Source of the DNA: CAZUCD01 sp964618855
GTDB lineage: Bacteria > Sumerlaeota > Sumerlaeia > SLMS01 > JANRJK01
Length of the DNA: 41,974 nt
Reading direction: 5' to 3'
Assembly (NCBI GenBank): GCA_964618855.1
Contig: CAZUCD010000011.1
Span: 1 to 41,974 of the forward strand
In this document: positions 15,645-23,993 of the stretch, one piece after another
How the letters are laid out: every line of letters starts with the position of its first letter
How positions within the stretch are numbered: position 1 is the first letter of the stretch
The notes under the pieces: generated by a model
The model's database searches: none
What the model was told of the DNA's origin: nothing
The model's input: only the letters and a program-made list of their open reading frames with translations
Program-made: the position numbers and the translations under genes

Positions 15645-15730
15645 TGGTGCGGGCGGGGGGACTTGAACCCCCAATCCCTTTCGGGAACCAGATCCTAAGT
15701 CTGGCGCGTCTGCCGTTTCGCCACGCCCGC
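15645..15730 (-). tRNA. tRNA-Leu (anticodon UAG)
   Basis: On the minus strand, GCGGGCG at the 5' end (15730-15724) pairs with CGCCCGC at the 3' end. The discriminator A is followed by an encoded CCA (15647-15645). The anticodon arm is CCAGA-CTTAGGA-TCTGG, giving anticodon UAG for CUN leucine codons. A long variable arm (TCCC-GAAA-GGGA) marks a class II tRNA, and the T arm GGGGG-TTCAAGT-CCCCC is perfect. Its 3' end is 31 bases before the surE start. Confidence 0.97.
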
Positions 15731-15791
15731 AGGGCAGATTCGCCAGCTTGCGCCCCCGCTCGGGCCAATCTCAAGGATGAACCTGACGGAC

Positions 15792-15822
15792 GGGGGGCGG
15801 AACGGGGTTGCGGGGGTGGGGG
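15792..15822 (+). other. Potential G-quadruplex in the tRNA-Leu/DUF2298 divergent gap
   Basis: Four runs of four to six G lie at 15792-15797, 15804-15807, 15812-15816 and 15818-15822, with loops of 6, 4 and 1 bases. This meets the usual pattern for a stable G-quadruplex on the plus strand. The rest of the gap 15731-15961 shows no gene; a reading frame at 15777-15965 is Gly/Arg-rich and unconvincing. The element is between the start of the tRNA gene (minus) and the start of the glycosylation operon (plus). Confidence 0.5.
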
Positions 15823-15961
15823 CATGCAGGGGAAGGTTCCGCTCCACATTCGTTGCGAAGGCTGCGCGATGGAAGAGGCACCTGCCCGGGGAATCCATGC
15901 GTCACTCGGCCGCTGAACCCATGACTTCGCCCTGTCCCAACAGCCCGCGGGAGGCGTCGCC

Positions 15962-18900
15962 CTGACGTCCCTGATCAACCCGGCGTGGTGGCTTTCGTTC
16001 GCGGGGACGGCGTTTCCGTGGTGGCTGGCCTGCGCGCTGGCGGGGATCGCGGCGTGGCCGCTCGCCCTGCGCGTCTTTCGCGGCCTTGCGGACCGCGGGG
16101 CGGGACTCTCCATCGGGCTCGGGCTCGTCGCGATCCACATGGCGGCCTGGCTGCTCGCGTATCCTTACGGGGGTGCGGCGGGCAGGATCGTCCGCGCGGA
16201 ACTGCTCGTCCTTGCCGGAATAGCCGCCACCTATCCGTTCCTGGTTGGCCGATCCGGCGCGCACCCCGTGGCGAAGTTCACGCCGGCCGCCGTGCTGGCG
16301 CTTGCCGGACTCGTCCACGTGCCGCACGGGGCGTTCGGCGCCGTGCTCGGCATGACCATGCTCGCGGCCCTGTCCGCCGGGTCCTGGTGGGGCGAACTGC
16401 CCCTGTTGCGCCGCGCGCTCCGGGCCTCCGCCCCCGCCTTCGCGATCGGCCAAGCCCTCTTCCTCGCGGGGTTCCTCTTCTTCGTCAATGTCCGCAGCTA
16501 CCTCCCGTGGGCGACATTCGACATCAGCCTCTACGCGGCGGAGAAGGCCGGGAACCTCATGCACCTGAACAGCATGATGGTCTCCCGCACGATGCCCCCG
16601 TCCGACGCATGGATGCTCGGCGAGAGGACGAACTACTACTACGGCGGGCACCTGATGGTCGCGATGCTCGCGAAGCTTACCGGGACGCCGTCGCGCGTTG
16701 CATTCAACCTGGGCTTGGCGACGGTCTTCGCGCTCACGCTCACGCTGGGGTGGTCCTTCGTTCTGAACGTCCTCTCCCCGGTGAGACGGGCATTCATCGC
16801 ACGCCTGGGTGGCCTCAGCCTCCCACTGCCGCGCGGCGCGGCCTGGGGCCTGCTTGGCGCGGTCGCGATCACATGCTTCGGCAACCTGGATGCGTGGCAG
16901 CAACTCGCCACGCGTGACCCGGAACTTGTGCGGACGGAGGTTCAGGCGCGCCTCGGCGCCGGCGAGGGCAAGGCGGCCGTCTCCCGCGCGGAACTGCGCT
17001 TCTCCCCGGAGAACCTCGGGCGGATCGACTTCTGGCGCTCCAGCCGTGCGATCAAGGGCGCCCCCCCCGAGTTCGCGGAGCCCGCCACGATCACGGAGTT
17101 CCCCTACTTCAGCGCCATCCTCGGCGACTTGCACCCGCACCACATGGCGCTGCCATGGACGCTCCTGGCGCTGTCTGCATGCCTCGCCCTCATGCGGCGG
17201 ATGGAGGCCCTGCGCCCGCACGGCGAGCTGGCATGGTGGCGCATGGCCGCCCCGGGCCTGATCGCCATGGGTGTCTTCATAGGCGCCGTCTTCCCCGTCA
17301 ACATCTGGGATTCGATCGTGCTCGCGGGCGTGTATGCCTTGGTCGTCGCCTGGCTGCGAAGGCATCGCGCGGCCCCCCCGGGATGGAACCTCCTCGTGTG
17401 GCCGGTCGTGCTCTCGGGTGTGCTGTGGCTCGTCGCTCTGGCGGCGAACGCGCGCGTGGGGACGATGGTGATGTTCCAAAGTCCGGCGCACTTCGGGCTG
17501 GCGCTCGCGATTGCCGCCGTGTCCCCCGGGCTGCTGCGCCTCGTGGCGCCCTCGGCCCCGGCCGGCTTGCGGTTCGGCGTGGTCTGCGTGGTGGCGGCGT
17601 TTCCCCTCCTCCTCGCGGGCTGGAGCTCCGCGGCCCGCGCCGCGGCGATCATCGGTACCCCCCAGCACTTCTGGCGCGACGCGGTCGTGTTCCTCGTCGC
17701 GGCCATCGCGACGCGCGGGCTGCTCGAACGCGGCAGCGCGGCCTGGCGATGGCTCGCGTCCACAGGCACCGCATACGCCATCACCGGCGTGGCGGGACTC
17801 GCCGTCTCACAGCCCTTCCGCCTCGTCTTTCACTCCCCGCTCGAGACTGGTCCGCGCGCGCTCGAACGCCTGGTGCCCCCGATGGTCGCCGCCGACGTGT
17901 TTTCCGCCGAGGGCATCATGGGCGCACTCTGGGCGGGGATGCCGATCAAGCCCCTCCCCTCGATGCTCCGCACGGAACTGACCGACTTCATCGTGCACTG
18001 GGGCGTCCTTGCGGTGCCCGTCGTGCTCTTCCTCGGGGCGAGACTGCTCGCGCCCCGCCTGCCCTCGCGCCTGGCGTGGGAGAACCCGCCACGCGCCCTG
18101 CTGGTGCTGTCGGGCATGGCCATCGTGCTCGTCGGCTACAACATGATGGGCGGTTGGACGGGGCCCGCCTGCATCGTCCTGGCGCTGGCCGCCGCACACG
18201 CAGCCTTCCGCGATACGCGCGGCGGGGCCGCCGCGCCGATGCTCTTTGCAGCCGCCGCCTTCGCATGGTGCGCCTTCTGCGAGCTTCTCCACTTCGACGA
18301 CAACATGGGGGAGTACCACGAGCGCTACAACACGGTGTTCAAGATCTACTACCCCCTGTGGCCGATGCTGGCGGCCGCGGCCGTCGTCTCCATCCGCAGC
18401 CTCCTCCCCGTGCGGTCCAAGGCGGGCGATCCCATGCCCGCGCTGCCGGAGCTGGCGCGTGCGCTGGCGGGCGCGGGCGCCTTCGCCGCCGTGGGGCTGC
18501 TCTACTTTGGGGCGGCGACGGCCGACCGCACGAACGGCTTCTTCGCGTGGTCGCGCGCGGCGCTCGCGCGCTCGCAGGAGGAGTTCGAGGGCCACTACGC
18601 GCGCGGGCGCGATGCGGCCTTCTCGACGGAGCGCTCGCTCGACGCGATCCGGTGGCTCGAGCAGACGCCCGAGTTCAAGGGGGACCTCGGCGCAATCGAG
18701 TGGATCGCCGCCAATGCCCCCCCCGACGCCGTTGTCCTGGAGGGCCTCACCGGCTCCGCCTACAGCGCGTCCGGCCGCGTGGGCTCGATGACCGGCCGCC
18801 GCGACATCATCGGCTGGGCCCAGCATGAGAACCAGTGGCGCGGATGGGGCGTCCCAATCCCGCTCGACCTGGCCCACCGCCACATGCACGTCGTCGAGCG

Positions 18901-19366
18901 ACTGGCCCCGCCGCTCGCCGACCTCCTCTCCCCATACGCCGTGGGTGTCACGCCCGACCGGTCCGTGGAGGTCGCGATCTTCCGCGCAAGCCTGGGTACG
19001 CGCGATGCGCTCATCGCCGAGTTGCGCCGCCACCTGCCCGGCGCCGAGGACATCGCCCTTCGCGACCTCGCCCGCGAAGTCACCACGCTTCGCGACCAGG
19101 CACTGCGCAACGACCGCTTCACCACCGAACTGTCCAACGACGTGAACCTCATGTACCGCGCCCCGCGGATTTCACCGGACATTGCCGAGCGCCTGCGCGC
19201 CCATCGTGTCCGATACGTCATGGTGGGCCGCCTGGAGCAGCTCATGTATCCCCCGGAGGGGCTGGCGAAGTTCGACGCGTTTCCCGCAGTGTACGACAGG
19301 GACGGCGTGCAGGTGCGCGAGGTCACGCGCGACGCGCTCGGCAGGCCGCCGGCGGAGGGCCCGTGA
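15962..19366 (+). CDS. DUF2298 / TIGR03662 (Chlor_Arch_YYY) multi-spanning membrane protein
   Basis: This is a very large integral membrane protein, 1,134 residues with the start chosen here. The signature YYY (225-227) is in ERTNYYYGGHL, and GDLHPHHMALPW and NMGEYHERYNTVFKIYYPLWPML are further family segments. Many hydrophobic stretches suggest over a dozen transmembrane helices, with a soluble C-terminal part of about 250 residues. I choose CTG 15962: reading upstream of the first ATG (16139), the same frame encodes NPAWWLSFAGTAFPWWLACA and a further helix. These are typical of the family N-terminus, and GGGAGG is seven bases before the CTG. There is no in-frame ATG, GTG or TTG between the stop at 15914 and a point inside this region. 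The family accompanies TIGR03663 proteins and is thought, without direct proof known to me, to belong to a GT-C-like membrane glycosylation system. Confidence 0.9.
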   Translation: MTSLINPAWWLSFAGTAFPWWLACALAGIAAWPLALRVFRGLADRGAGLSIGLGLVAIHMAAWLLAYPYGGAAGRIVRAELLVLAGIAATYPFLVGRSGAHPVAKFTPAAVLALAGLVHVPHGAFGAVLGMTMLAALSAGSWWGELPLLRRALRASAPAFAIGQALFLAGFLFFVNVRSYLPWATFDISLYAAEKAGNLMHLNSMMVSRTMPPSDAWMLGERTNYYYGGHLMVAMLAKLTGTPSRVAFNLGLATVFALTLTLGWSFVLNVLSPVRRAFIARLGGLSLPLPRGAAWGLLGAVAITCFGNLDAWQQLATRDPELVRTEVQARLGAGEGKAAVSRAELRFSPENLGRIDFWRSSRAIKGAPPEFAEPATITEFPYFSAILGDLHPHHMALPWTLLALSACLALMRRMEALRPHGELAWWRMAAPGLIAMGVFIGAVFPVNIWDSIVLAGVYALVVAWLRRHRAAPPGWNLLVWPVVLSGVLWLVALAANARVGTMVMFQSPAHFGLALAIAAVSPGLLRLVAPSAPAGLRFGVVCVVAAFPLLLAGWSSAARAAAIIGTPQHFWRDAVVFLVAAIATRGLLERGSAAWRWLASTGTAYAITGVAGLAVSQPFRLVFHSPLETGPRALERLVPPMVAADVFSAEGIMGALWAGMPIKPLPSMLRTELTDFIVHWGVLAVPVVLFLGARLLAPRLPSRLAWENPPRALLVLSGMAIVLVGYNMMGGWTGPACIVLALAAAHAAFRDTRGGAAAPMLFAAAAFAWCAFCELLHFDDNMGEYHERYNTVFKIYYPLWPMLAAAAVVSIRSLLPVRSKAGDPMPALPELARALAGAGAFAAVGLLYFGAATADRTNGFFAWSRAALARSQEEFEGHYARGRDAAFSTERSLDAIRWLEQTPEFKGDLGAIEWIAANAPPDAVVLEGLTGSAYSASGRVGSMTGRRDIIGWAQHENQWRGWGVPIPLDLAHRHMHVVERLAPPLADLLSPYAVGVTPDRSVEVAIFRASLGTRDALIAELRRHLPGAEDIALRDLAREVTTLRDQALRNDRFTTELSNDVNLMYRAPRISPDIAERLRAHRVRYVMVGRLEQLMYPPEGLAKFDAFPAVYDRDGVQVREVTRDALGRPPAEGP

Positions 19367-21954
19367 ACTGCACCCCACGCAGCTCCTGCGAGGGCATGCG
19401 CGCCTGGATCGCCGAGCGCCCGTGGCTCTTCCTGGCCATCCTTGCCGCATGCTGCGTCACGCGGCTGCTCCACCTGGGCGAGCGCCCCATCATGCACGAC
19501 GAGGCGCTCTTCACCTACTACGCCCACGAGCAGTACTACAGGACGCTCACCTACGAGTACCTGCCGATCCTGCACGGTCCGGCGCACCTGCTCCTGCAGT
19601 CCATCATATGGCACATGTTCGGCGTCACGGACTGGACGATGCGGCTCCAGCCCGCGCTGCTCGGCATAGCGGGGCTCTTCTGGGTGATCTCGTTCAGGCC
19701 CTGGCTCGGCAGGAACGGGACGTGGTTCTCCGCGGCGTTCTACACGCTCTCCCCGGGAATCGGCTTTTTCCAGCGCTTCTTCCGCGAGGACGGGCTGTTC
19801 CTGTTCACCTCGCTTTGGATCGTGGCGAGCGCGGCGCACTGGTGGCGCACGCGCAGGCCCGCTTGGGCCGCGAGCATGATCGTCGCCGTGACCGTGCTCT
19901 TCTGCAACAAGGAGAGCTCGCTCTTCGTGTACTTCAGCGTCGCCACCTTCGCACTGCTCCTCGTGGTCGTCGACGTGTCGCAGTGGCTGTTCGAGGGCAA
20001 GGACGCGGCACTGCCCCCCGGCGATGCATTCCGCCCCGCCCCGAGGTTCCCATCCCCGGTCTTCCTCGGCCTGCTGGCAACCGGCTTCGTTGTGCTCTGC
20101 GTGACGCGGATCTTCGAGGGCATCCGCTACGACGCGGACGTGGTGCAGGCCATCGGGCACGACTTCGTGCTGGCCGACGTGCGCTCGATCCCGCTGATGC
20201 TGGGTTGGGACGAACCGGTCGCGTCCGCCGGCCCTGCGGGCACGCCGGCATTCTGGTGGAAGTTCTACGGCGGCCTTGCGGCGGGGCTGGTGCTGGCGTG
20301 CGCGCTCGTCGGGTTCGTCGCCGAGCGCCGCATCGGGCACCGCGAGGTGCTCACGCGCCTGTGGGCGCAGGCATGGGACGCCCGGTGGCACATCGCCGGC
20401 GCGCTTGCGTTCTCGCTCGTGCTCTACCTCGCCATCTTCACCACGCTCTTCACGCGCCCCATGGGGCCGTTCGAGATCTACCGCAAGACCTGGCAGTACT
20501 GGGGCGGGCAGCACGAGTGGGGCCGCATCGCGGGGCCGTTCCACCTGCACTCCGTGAACCTTCTCCTGTACGAGTTCCCGAGCGTGGCGATCGTGCTGGC
20601 CGCATGGGGCGCGGCGATCGTGCGCGCGCGGTGGACCCGCGCCTGCGGCGTCGCGCTGCTCCTCGCGCTGGCCCCCGCCGCGGCGTTCCACGTCATCCTA
20701 TTCGGCGGCATCGAGTGGCAGCCCGACCCGGACAAGCTGCCCGTGCGGCTCCCCCTCGTCTACTTCAAGCAGATGATCGCCTGCGGCGGCCTGCTCGCCG
20801 CATGCGTGCTCGTCTTCCCGCGCTCGGGCAGGTTCGTTTTCCCGGCGGCGCTGGTCCTGCTGACGCTCCACTCGGTCAACTACTTCGGCGGTGACGCCTG
20901 GGCGGCGTACCGGATCAGCCCCCTCTTCCGGGCCGGGCATGCGGTCATGCTGTCGGGGCGCCACGTCAACGGCGCCGACGAAATGGAGATCCAGCTCAAC
21001 ATGGACGCCGGCTGGAATCTCTGGTACGTGATGGTGCTCGTCCTCTTCGCGACGTGCCTCTCCTGGAAGGCGATCGAGGACGGCCGCCGGTTCCATGCAT
21101 TCCTGCTGTGGTGGTTCGTGACCTCGCTTGGTGCCGCAAGCTACGCGCGCGAGGCGGTGCCCCAGGTCGGCATCCACGCGGCCCTCCCGCTCATCCTGCT
21201 CGCGGGCAGCCACGTCGAGGCCCTGACCCGCCGCGGCCTCACCCCCGTGTCGCGTTGGGCGCTCGGCTCGCTGCTGGCCCTCGCCGTCGCGTGGAACGCC
21301 CGCAGCACGGTCATGCTGAACTTCCACAAGGGGGGCGATGCCGCCGAGCGCATGGCCTACTGCCCCACGGGGACCGAACTGCGCGACCACGCACGCTTTG
21401 TCGTCGAGACCGCCAACCGCGCCAGCCTGCGCCACAACCTAGTCCCGCGGCAGAACGGCAATGGGGAGCTGGACGAGTGGATGGAGTTCTACTCCGACCC
21501 CGCGCGCCGCCGTGACGTGCGCGTCCTCGTGAAGGGCGACGCCATCTGGGCCTTGCGGTGGTACCTGCGCGACGTGCCGTGGACCGAGTTCGGCGACCTC
21601 TCCACCGCCATCCTGGAGAAGTGGGACTTCCTCTTCATCGACCCCGCCGACGTGGAGGCCCAGCCCCTCCTGACGGAACTCTACGACCTGCACTGGGGGC
21701 GCGTCAGGACGTTCTGGACCCCCGATCCCCTGAGTCCATCGGTCCTGTCGGACATCTGGCTTGCGACGATCCCGCAGCACAACCGCGCCGAGGGTTCCCC
21801 CGAAGCCGTGCGCCTCGCGGCGGCCCGCGCGGAGTGGCGCACGCTCTGGCGATACCTCGTCTTCCGCGAGCCCTTCGACGGCCACGGTCGCCAGTATCCC
21901 TCGCTCAGCTCAACCTACTACGTCTTTTGCATCCGCAAGGACTTGAAGCGTTGA
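19363..21954 (+). CDS. TIGR03663 family GT-C-like membrane glycosyltransferase (Agl23-like)
   Basis: This 863-residue protein has a PMT-like N-terminus. After one membrane helix comes ERPIMHDEALFTYYAHEQYY, with the acidic pair Asp46-Glu47 in the place of the GT-C catalytic motif. It is followed by YEYLPILHGPAHLLLQS. About ten more hydrophobic segments and a soluble C-terminal domain follow. TIGR03663 members almost always occur with TIGR03662 and often beside it, as here. An archaeal relative (Agl23) is linked to lipid-linked glycan flipping. The GTG start at 19363 overlaps the previous stop (GTGA). ATG 19396 is the alternative. Substrate is probably a polyprenyl-linked sugar by family; inference only. 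Confidence 0.9.
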   Translation: MNCTPRSSCEGMRAWIAERPWLFLAILAACCVTRLLHLGERPIMHDEALFTYYAHEQYYRTLTYEYLPILHGPAHLLLQSIIWHMFGVTDWTMRLQPALLGIAGLFWVISFRPWLGRNGTWFSAAFYTLSPGIGFFQRFFREDGLFLFTSLWIVASAAHWWRTRRPAWAASMIVAVTVLFCNKESSLFVYFSVATFALLLVVVDVSQWLFEGKDAALPPGDAFRPAPRFPSPVFLGLLATGFVVLCVTRIFEGIRYDADVVQAIGHDFVLADVRSIPLMLGWDEPVASAGPAGTPAFWWKFYGGLAAGLVLACALVGFVAERRIGHREVLTRLWAQAWDARWHIAGALAFSLVLYLAIFTTLFTRPMGPFEIYRKTWQYWGGQHEWGRIAGPFHLHSVNLLLYEFPSVAIVLAAWGAAIVRARWTRACGVALLLALAPAAAFHVILFGGIEWQPDPDKLPVRLPLVYFKQMIACGGLLAACVLVFPRSGRFVFPAALVLLTLHSVNYFGGDAWAAYRISPLFRAGHAVMLSGRHVNGADEMEIQLNMDAGWNLWYVMVLVLFATCLSWKAIEDGRRFHAFLLWWFVTSLGAASYAREAVPQVGIHAALPLILLAGSHVEALTRRGLTPVSRWALGSLLALAVAWNARSTVMLNFHKGGDAAERMAYCPTGTELRDHARFVVETANRASLRHNLVPRQNGNGELDEWMEFYSDPARRRDVRVLVKGDAIWALRWYLRDVPWTEFGDLSTAILEKWDFLFIDPADVEAQPLLTELYDLHWGRVRTFWTPDPLSPSVLSDIWLATIPQHNRAEGSPEAVRLAAARAEWRTLWRYLVFREPFDGHGRQYPSLSSTYYVFCIRKDLKR

Positions 21955-23042
21955 GGATAGGCTTCGATGCCTCGGTGTCGCTCGCCCCGCGCACGGGCAT
22001 CGGGCGCTTCACGCTGGAACTTCTGCGCGCGCTCCTGCGCTGCGCCCATGCGGACGCCCGTTTCACCGTCCTCCTCAACTCCCGCCGGCACGACCCGGGT
22101 CCAGAGCACGCCTTCCTCCTCGCCGCGCCGAATGCGGCCGTCGTGCGGACGCGCATCCCCGGGCCCATCATCGTCAAGGGTTGGTCCACCGTCGGCATGC
22201 CATCCTTCGAGACGATCACGGGCGCCGAGGTTGACGTCGTCCACGCGCCGGCGGGCTACCTGCCCCCGACGGCGGCACCGCTCGTCGCAACGGTGCACGA
22301 CATCGCCTTCGTGCGCGACCCGCCCGGCACTCTGGCACCGCTGGGATCCGCGATGTTCCTGCGGCACTGGCCGCGCGCCCTCCCCCGCGCCGCACGCATC
22401 GCGACAGACAGCGACTTCGTCCGGTTCGACCTGATGCGCTGGCTGCCGGACCTCGACGCTCACCGCATCTCCACCATGCACCTGGGGGCCGACCACGTCG
22501 CGGAGACGCCCACCGCACCGGGGGGCAGGCACCACCTCCTCGCCGTCACGGGGGAGGAACCCCGCAAGCGCCCGGACCTGCTCCTGGAGTCCTACGCCCG
22601 CCTGCGCACGCTCCTGGGCGACGTCCCCGCGCCCCCACTCCGCGTGGTGGGCCTCGCGCACGGGCGCCCGCACGCGCCCGGAGTTCATTTTCTCCCGCGC
22701 ATCGGCGAGGACGAGTTGCGGCGCGAGTATGCCGGGGCCCTGGCCACCGTCCTCGCCTCGCGCGAGGAGGGCTTCGGGCTGCCGCTGCTCGAGGCGATGC
22801 GCGCCGGCTCGCCCGTGATCTGCGGCCGGAACAGCTCTCTCGCGGAGGTCGGCGCCGGCGCCGCGCGCCTCGTCGCGTCCGAGGATGCCGAGGGGTTCGC
22901 CGCCGCGATGCGCGCGGCCATCGCACCGCCCCCGCCGGAGGAGGAGGACGCCCTGCGCGCGCATGCGGCGAGATTCACGTGGGATGCAACGGCGCGGGGG
23001 TACCTCGGGCTGTATCGCGAATCCCTCACCGTTCGCCCGTGA
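21951..23042 (+). CDS. Glycosyltransferase family 4
   Basis: This cytosolic or membrane-associated GT-B glycosyltransferase has 363 residues when started at TTG 21951, which overlaps the previous stop (TTGA) and gives the canonical N-terminus MRIGFDASVSLAPRTGIGRF. TVHDIAF at 115-121, VTGEEPRKRPDLLLESY near 200 (in place of the usual 'GNREPRKN') and SREEGFGLPLLEAM at 270-283 are present. Glu273 and Glu281 form the E-x7-E motif. It should transfer an activated sugar to a glycan or lipid acceptor; the sugar cannot be told. As last gene of the three-gene coupled unit it probably supplies a sugar step for the two membrane proteins. It converges with the TPR gene, overlapping 17 bases. Confidence 0.93.
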   Translation: MRIGFDASVSLAPRTGIGRFTLELLRALLRCAHADARFTVLLNSRRHDPGPEHAFLLAAPNAAVVRTRIPGPIIVKGWSTVGMPSFETITGAEVDVVHAPAGYLPPTAAPLVATVHDIAFVRDPPGTLAPLGSAMFLRHWPRALPRAARIATDSDFVRFDLMRWLPDLDAHRISTMHLGADHVAETPTAPGGRHHLLAVTGEEPRKRPDLLLESYARLRTLLGDVPAPPLRVVGLAHGRPHAPGVHFLPRIGEDELRREYAGALATVLASREEGFGLPLLEAMRAGSPVICGRNSSLAEVGAGAARLVASEDAEGFAAAMRAAIAPPPPEEEDALRAHAARFTWDATARGYLGLYRESLTVRP

Positions 23043-23985
23043 AGATTGTCAAGCCCGACACCCAGTAGATCCCAGGGTGGGTCGGAGGCTGCTCGGTGGC
23101 GTCTTCTGCGCTCTCGAACGCGAGCGTTTGTGACCCTTCAAACTCGCACAGCAGCGAGTGCGCCTGCTGCGGCGTGGGAGCGGCAATCGTGGCGACAATG
23201 TACGCGCCGGCAACGGACCCGCCGGGCGAAGCTGGCACGTGCGCGGCAACGTGGCTGGCATCTGCCACCACTGTCAGCCGCCACACGCGCAGTCCACCGG
23301 CCGGTCCGGAGAGTTCACGCAACATCCAGAGCACGCGCGGATGGCGCCTTGTGGTGCGCGGAAGGCCCAGTGCGCGCGCACGCAACTCGCCCTCGCTTCG
23401 TCCGGCCCTGTGCAGCGCCGCGAGCAGGCTGCCTGCAATCGCTCCGCCTGCATCCGTCCCGATGTCGCCGGGAAGCGCTGCCGCAAGCTTCTCCAGGTCG
23501 GCGATCCTGCCGGACCGTTCAAGAATCGACGCACGAAGGGCGAACACCTCGTCGCGTCGGTCGCTGGAACAGGAAAGGTCCGCCTGTTCCAGTGCCTCCT
23601 CGAATCGGGAGGCACGCGCGAGCGTTTCTGCGGTGTTCAGCGCAACCAACTCGCTGTCCACGCCCTCCATGGCCCGTGCCCTGTCGAATGCAGCGAGTGC
23701 AGACTCAAAGTGGCCACGCTCGCTTTCTGCGATTCCAAGCTGCACCCACAGCATCCACGCCTTCGGGGCGACTTTGGTCGCCTCCACAAGTGCTGTGCAC
23801 GCCTCCTCCCAGCGTCCCTCGGCCCCCAGGGCGCGTGCCTCGATCTCGAATGCGCCGCTGTAGCGACGAGCATGGAGGACCCTTGCGATGGCGCGCGCCC
23901 GCCGCAGCTCGCCCGCCTCGAGGGCTGCGCGCCCCTCGGACATCAACCCCTGCGTGCCACGGAGGAAATCAGGGATGAGCCGCAT
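23026..23985 (-). CDS. Tetratricopeptide-like repeat protein, unknown function
   Basis: The 319-residue product has about five helical repeats in its first 190 residues, for example YSGAFEIEARALGAEGRWEE, KAWMLWVQLGIAESERGHFE and NTAETLARASRFEEALEQAD. These show the TPR spacing of small and large hydrophobic residues. The last 110 residues (from RVWRLTVVADASHVAAHV) form a different, beta-rich domain with ASPGGSVAGAYIVATIAAPT. No signal peptide is visible. It starts 8 bases after the stop of the GT-C-like gene (ATG 23985, GGGGAG 12 bases upstream), so it is the last gene of the addB-addA unit. Confidence 0.8.
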   Translation of the reverse strand: MRLIPDFLRGTQGLMSEGRAALEAGELRRARAIARVLHARRYSGAFEIEARALGAEGRWEEACTALVEATKVAPKAWMLWVQLGIAESERGHFESALAAFDRARAMEGVDSELVALNTAETLARASRFEEALEQADLSCSSDRRDEVFALRASILERSGRIADLEKLAAALPGDIGTDAGGAIAGSLLAALHRAGRSEGELRARALGLPRTTRRHPRVLWMLRELSGPAGGLRVWRLTVVADASHVAAHVPASPGGSVAGAYIVATIAAPTPQQAHSLLCEFEGSQTLAFESAEDATEQPPTHPGIYWVSGLTIFTGER

Positions 23986-23993
23986 GGCCGGAC

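Noticed and set aside
15777..15965. Short plus-strand frame of 62 codons before the DUF2298 gene
   Set aside because: It runs through the G-quadruplex-like stretch, has Gly/Arg-rich composition and no ribosome binding site; only its last 14 codons (from ATG 15921) might be a leader peptide.
18760..20691. Minus-strand open frame of about 640 codons
   Set aside because: It is antisense to the DUF2298 and TIGR03663 genes, charged and without family features.
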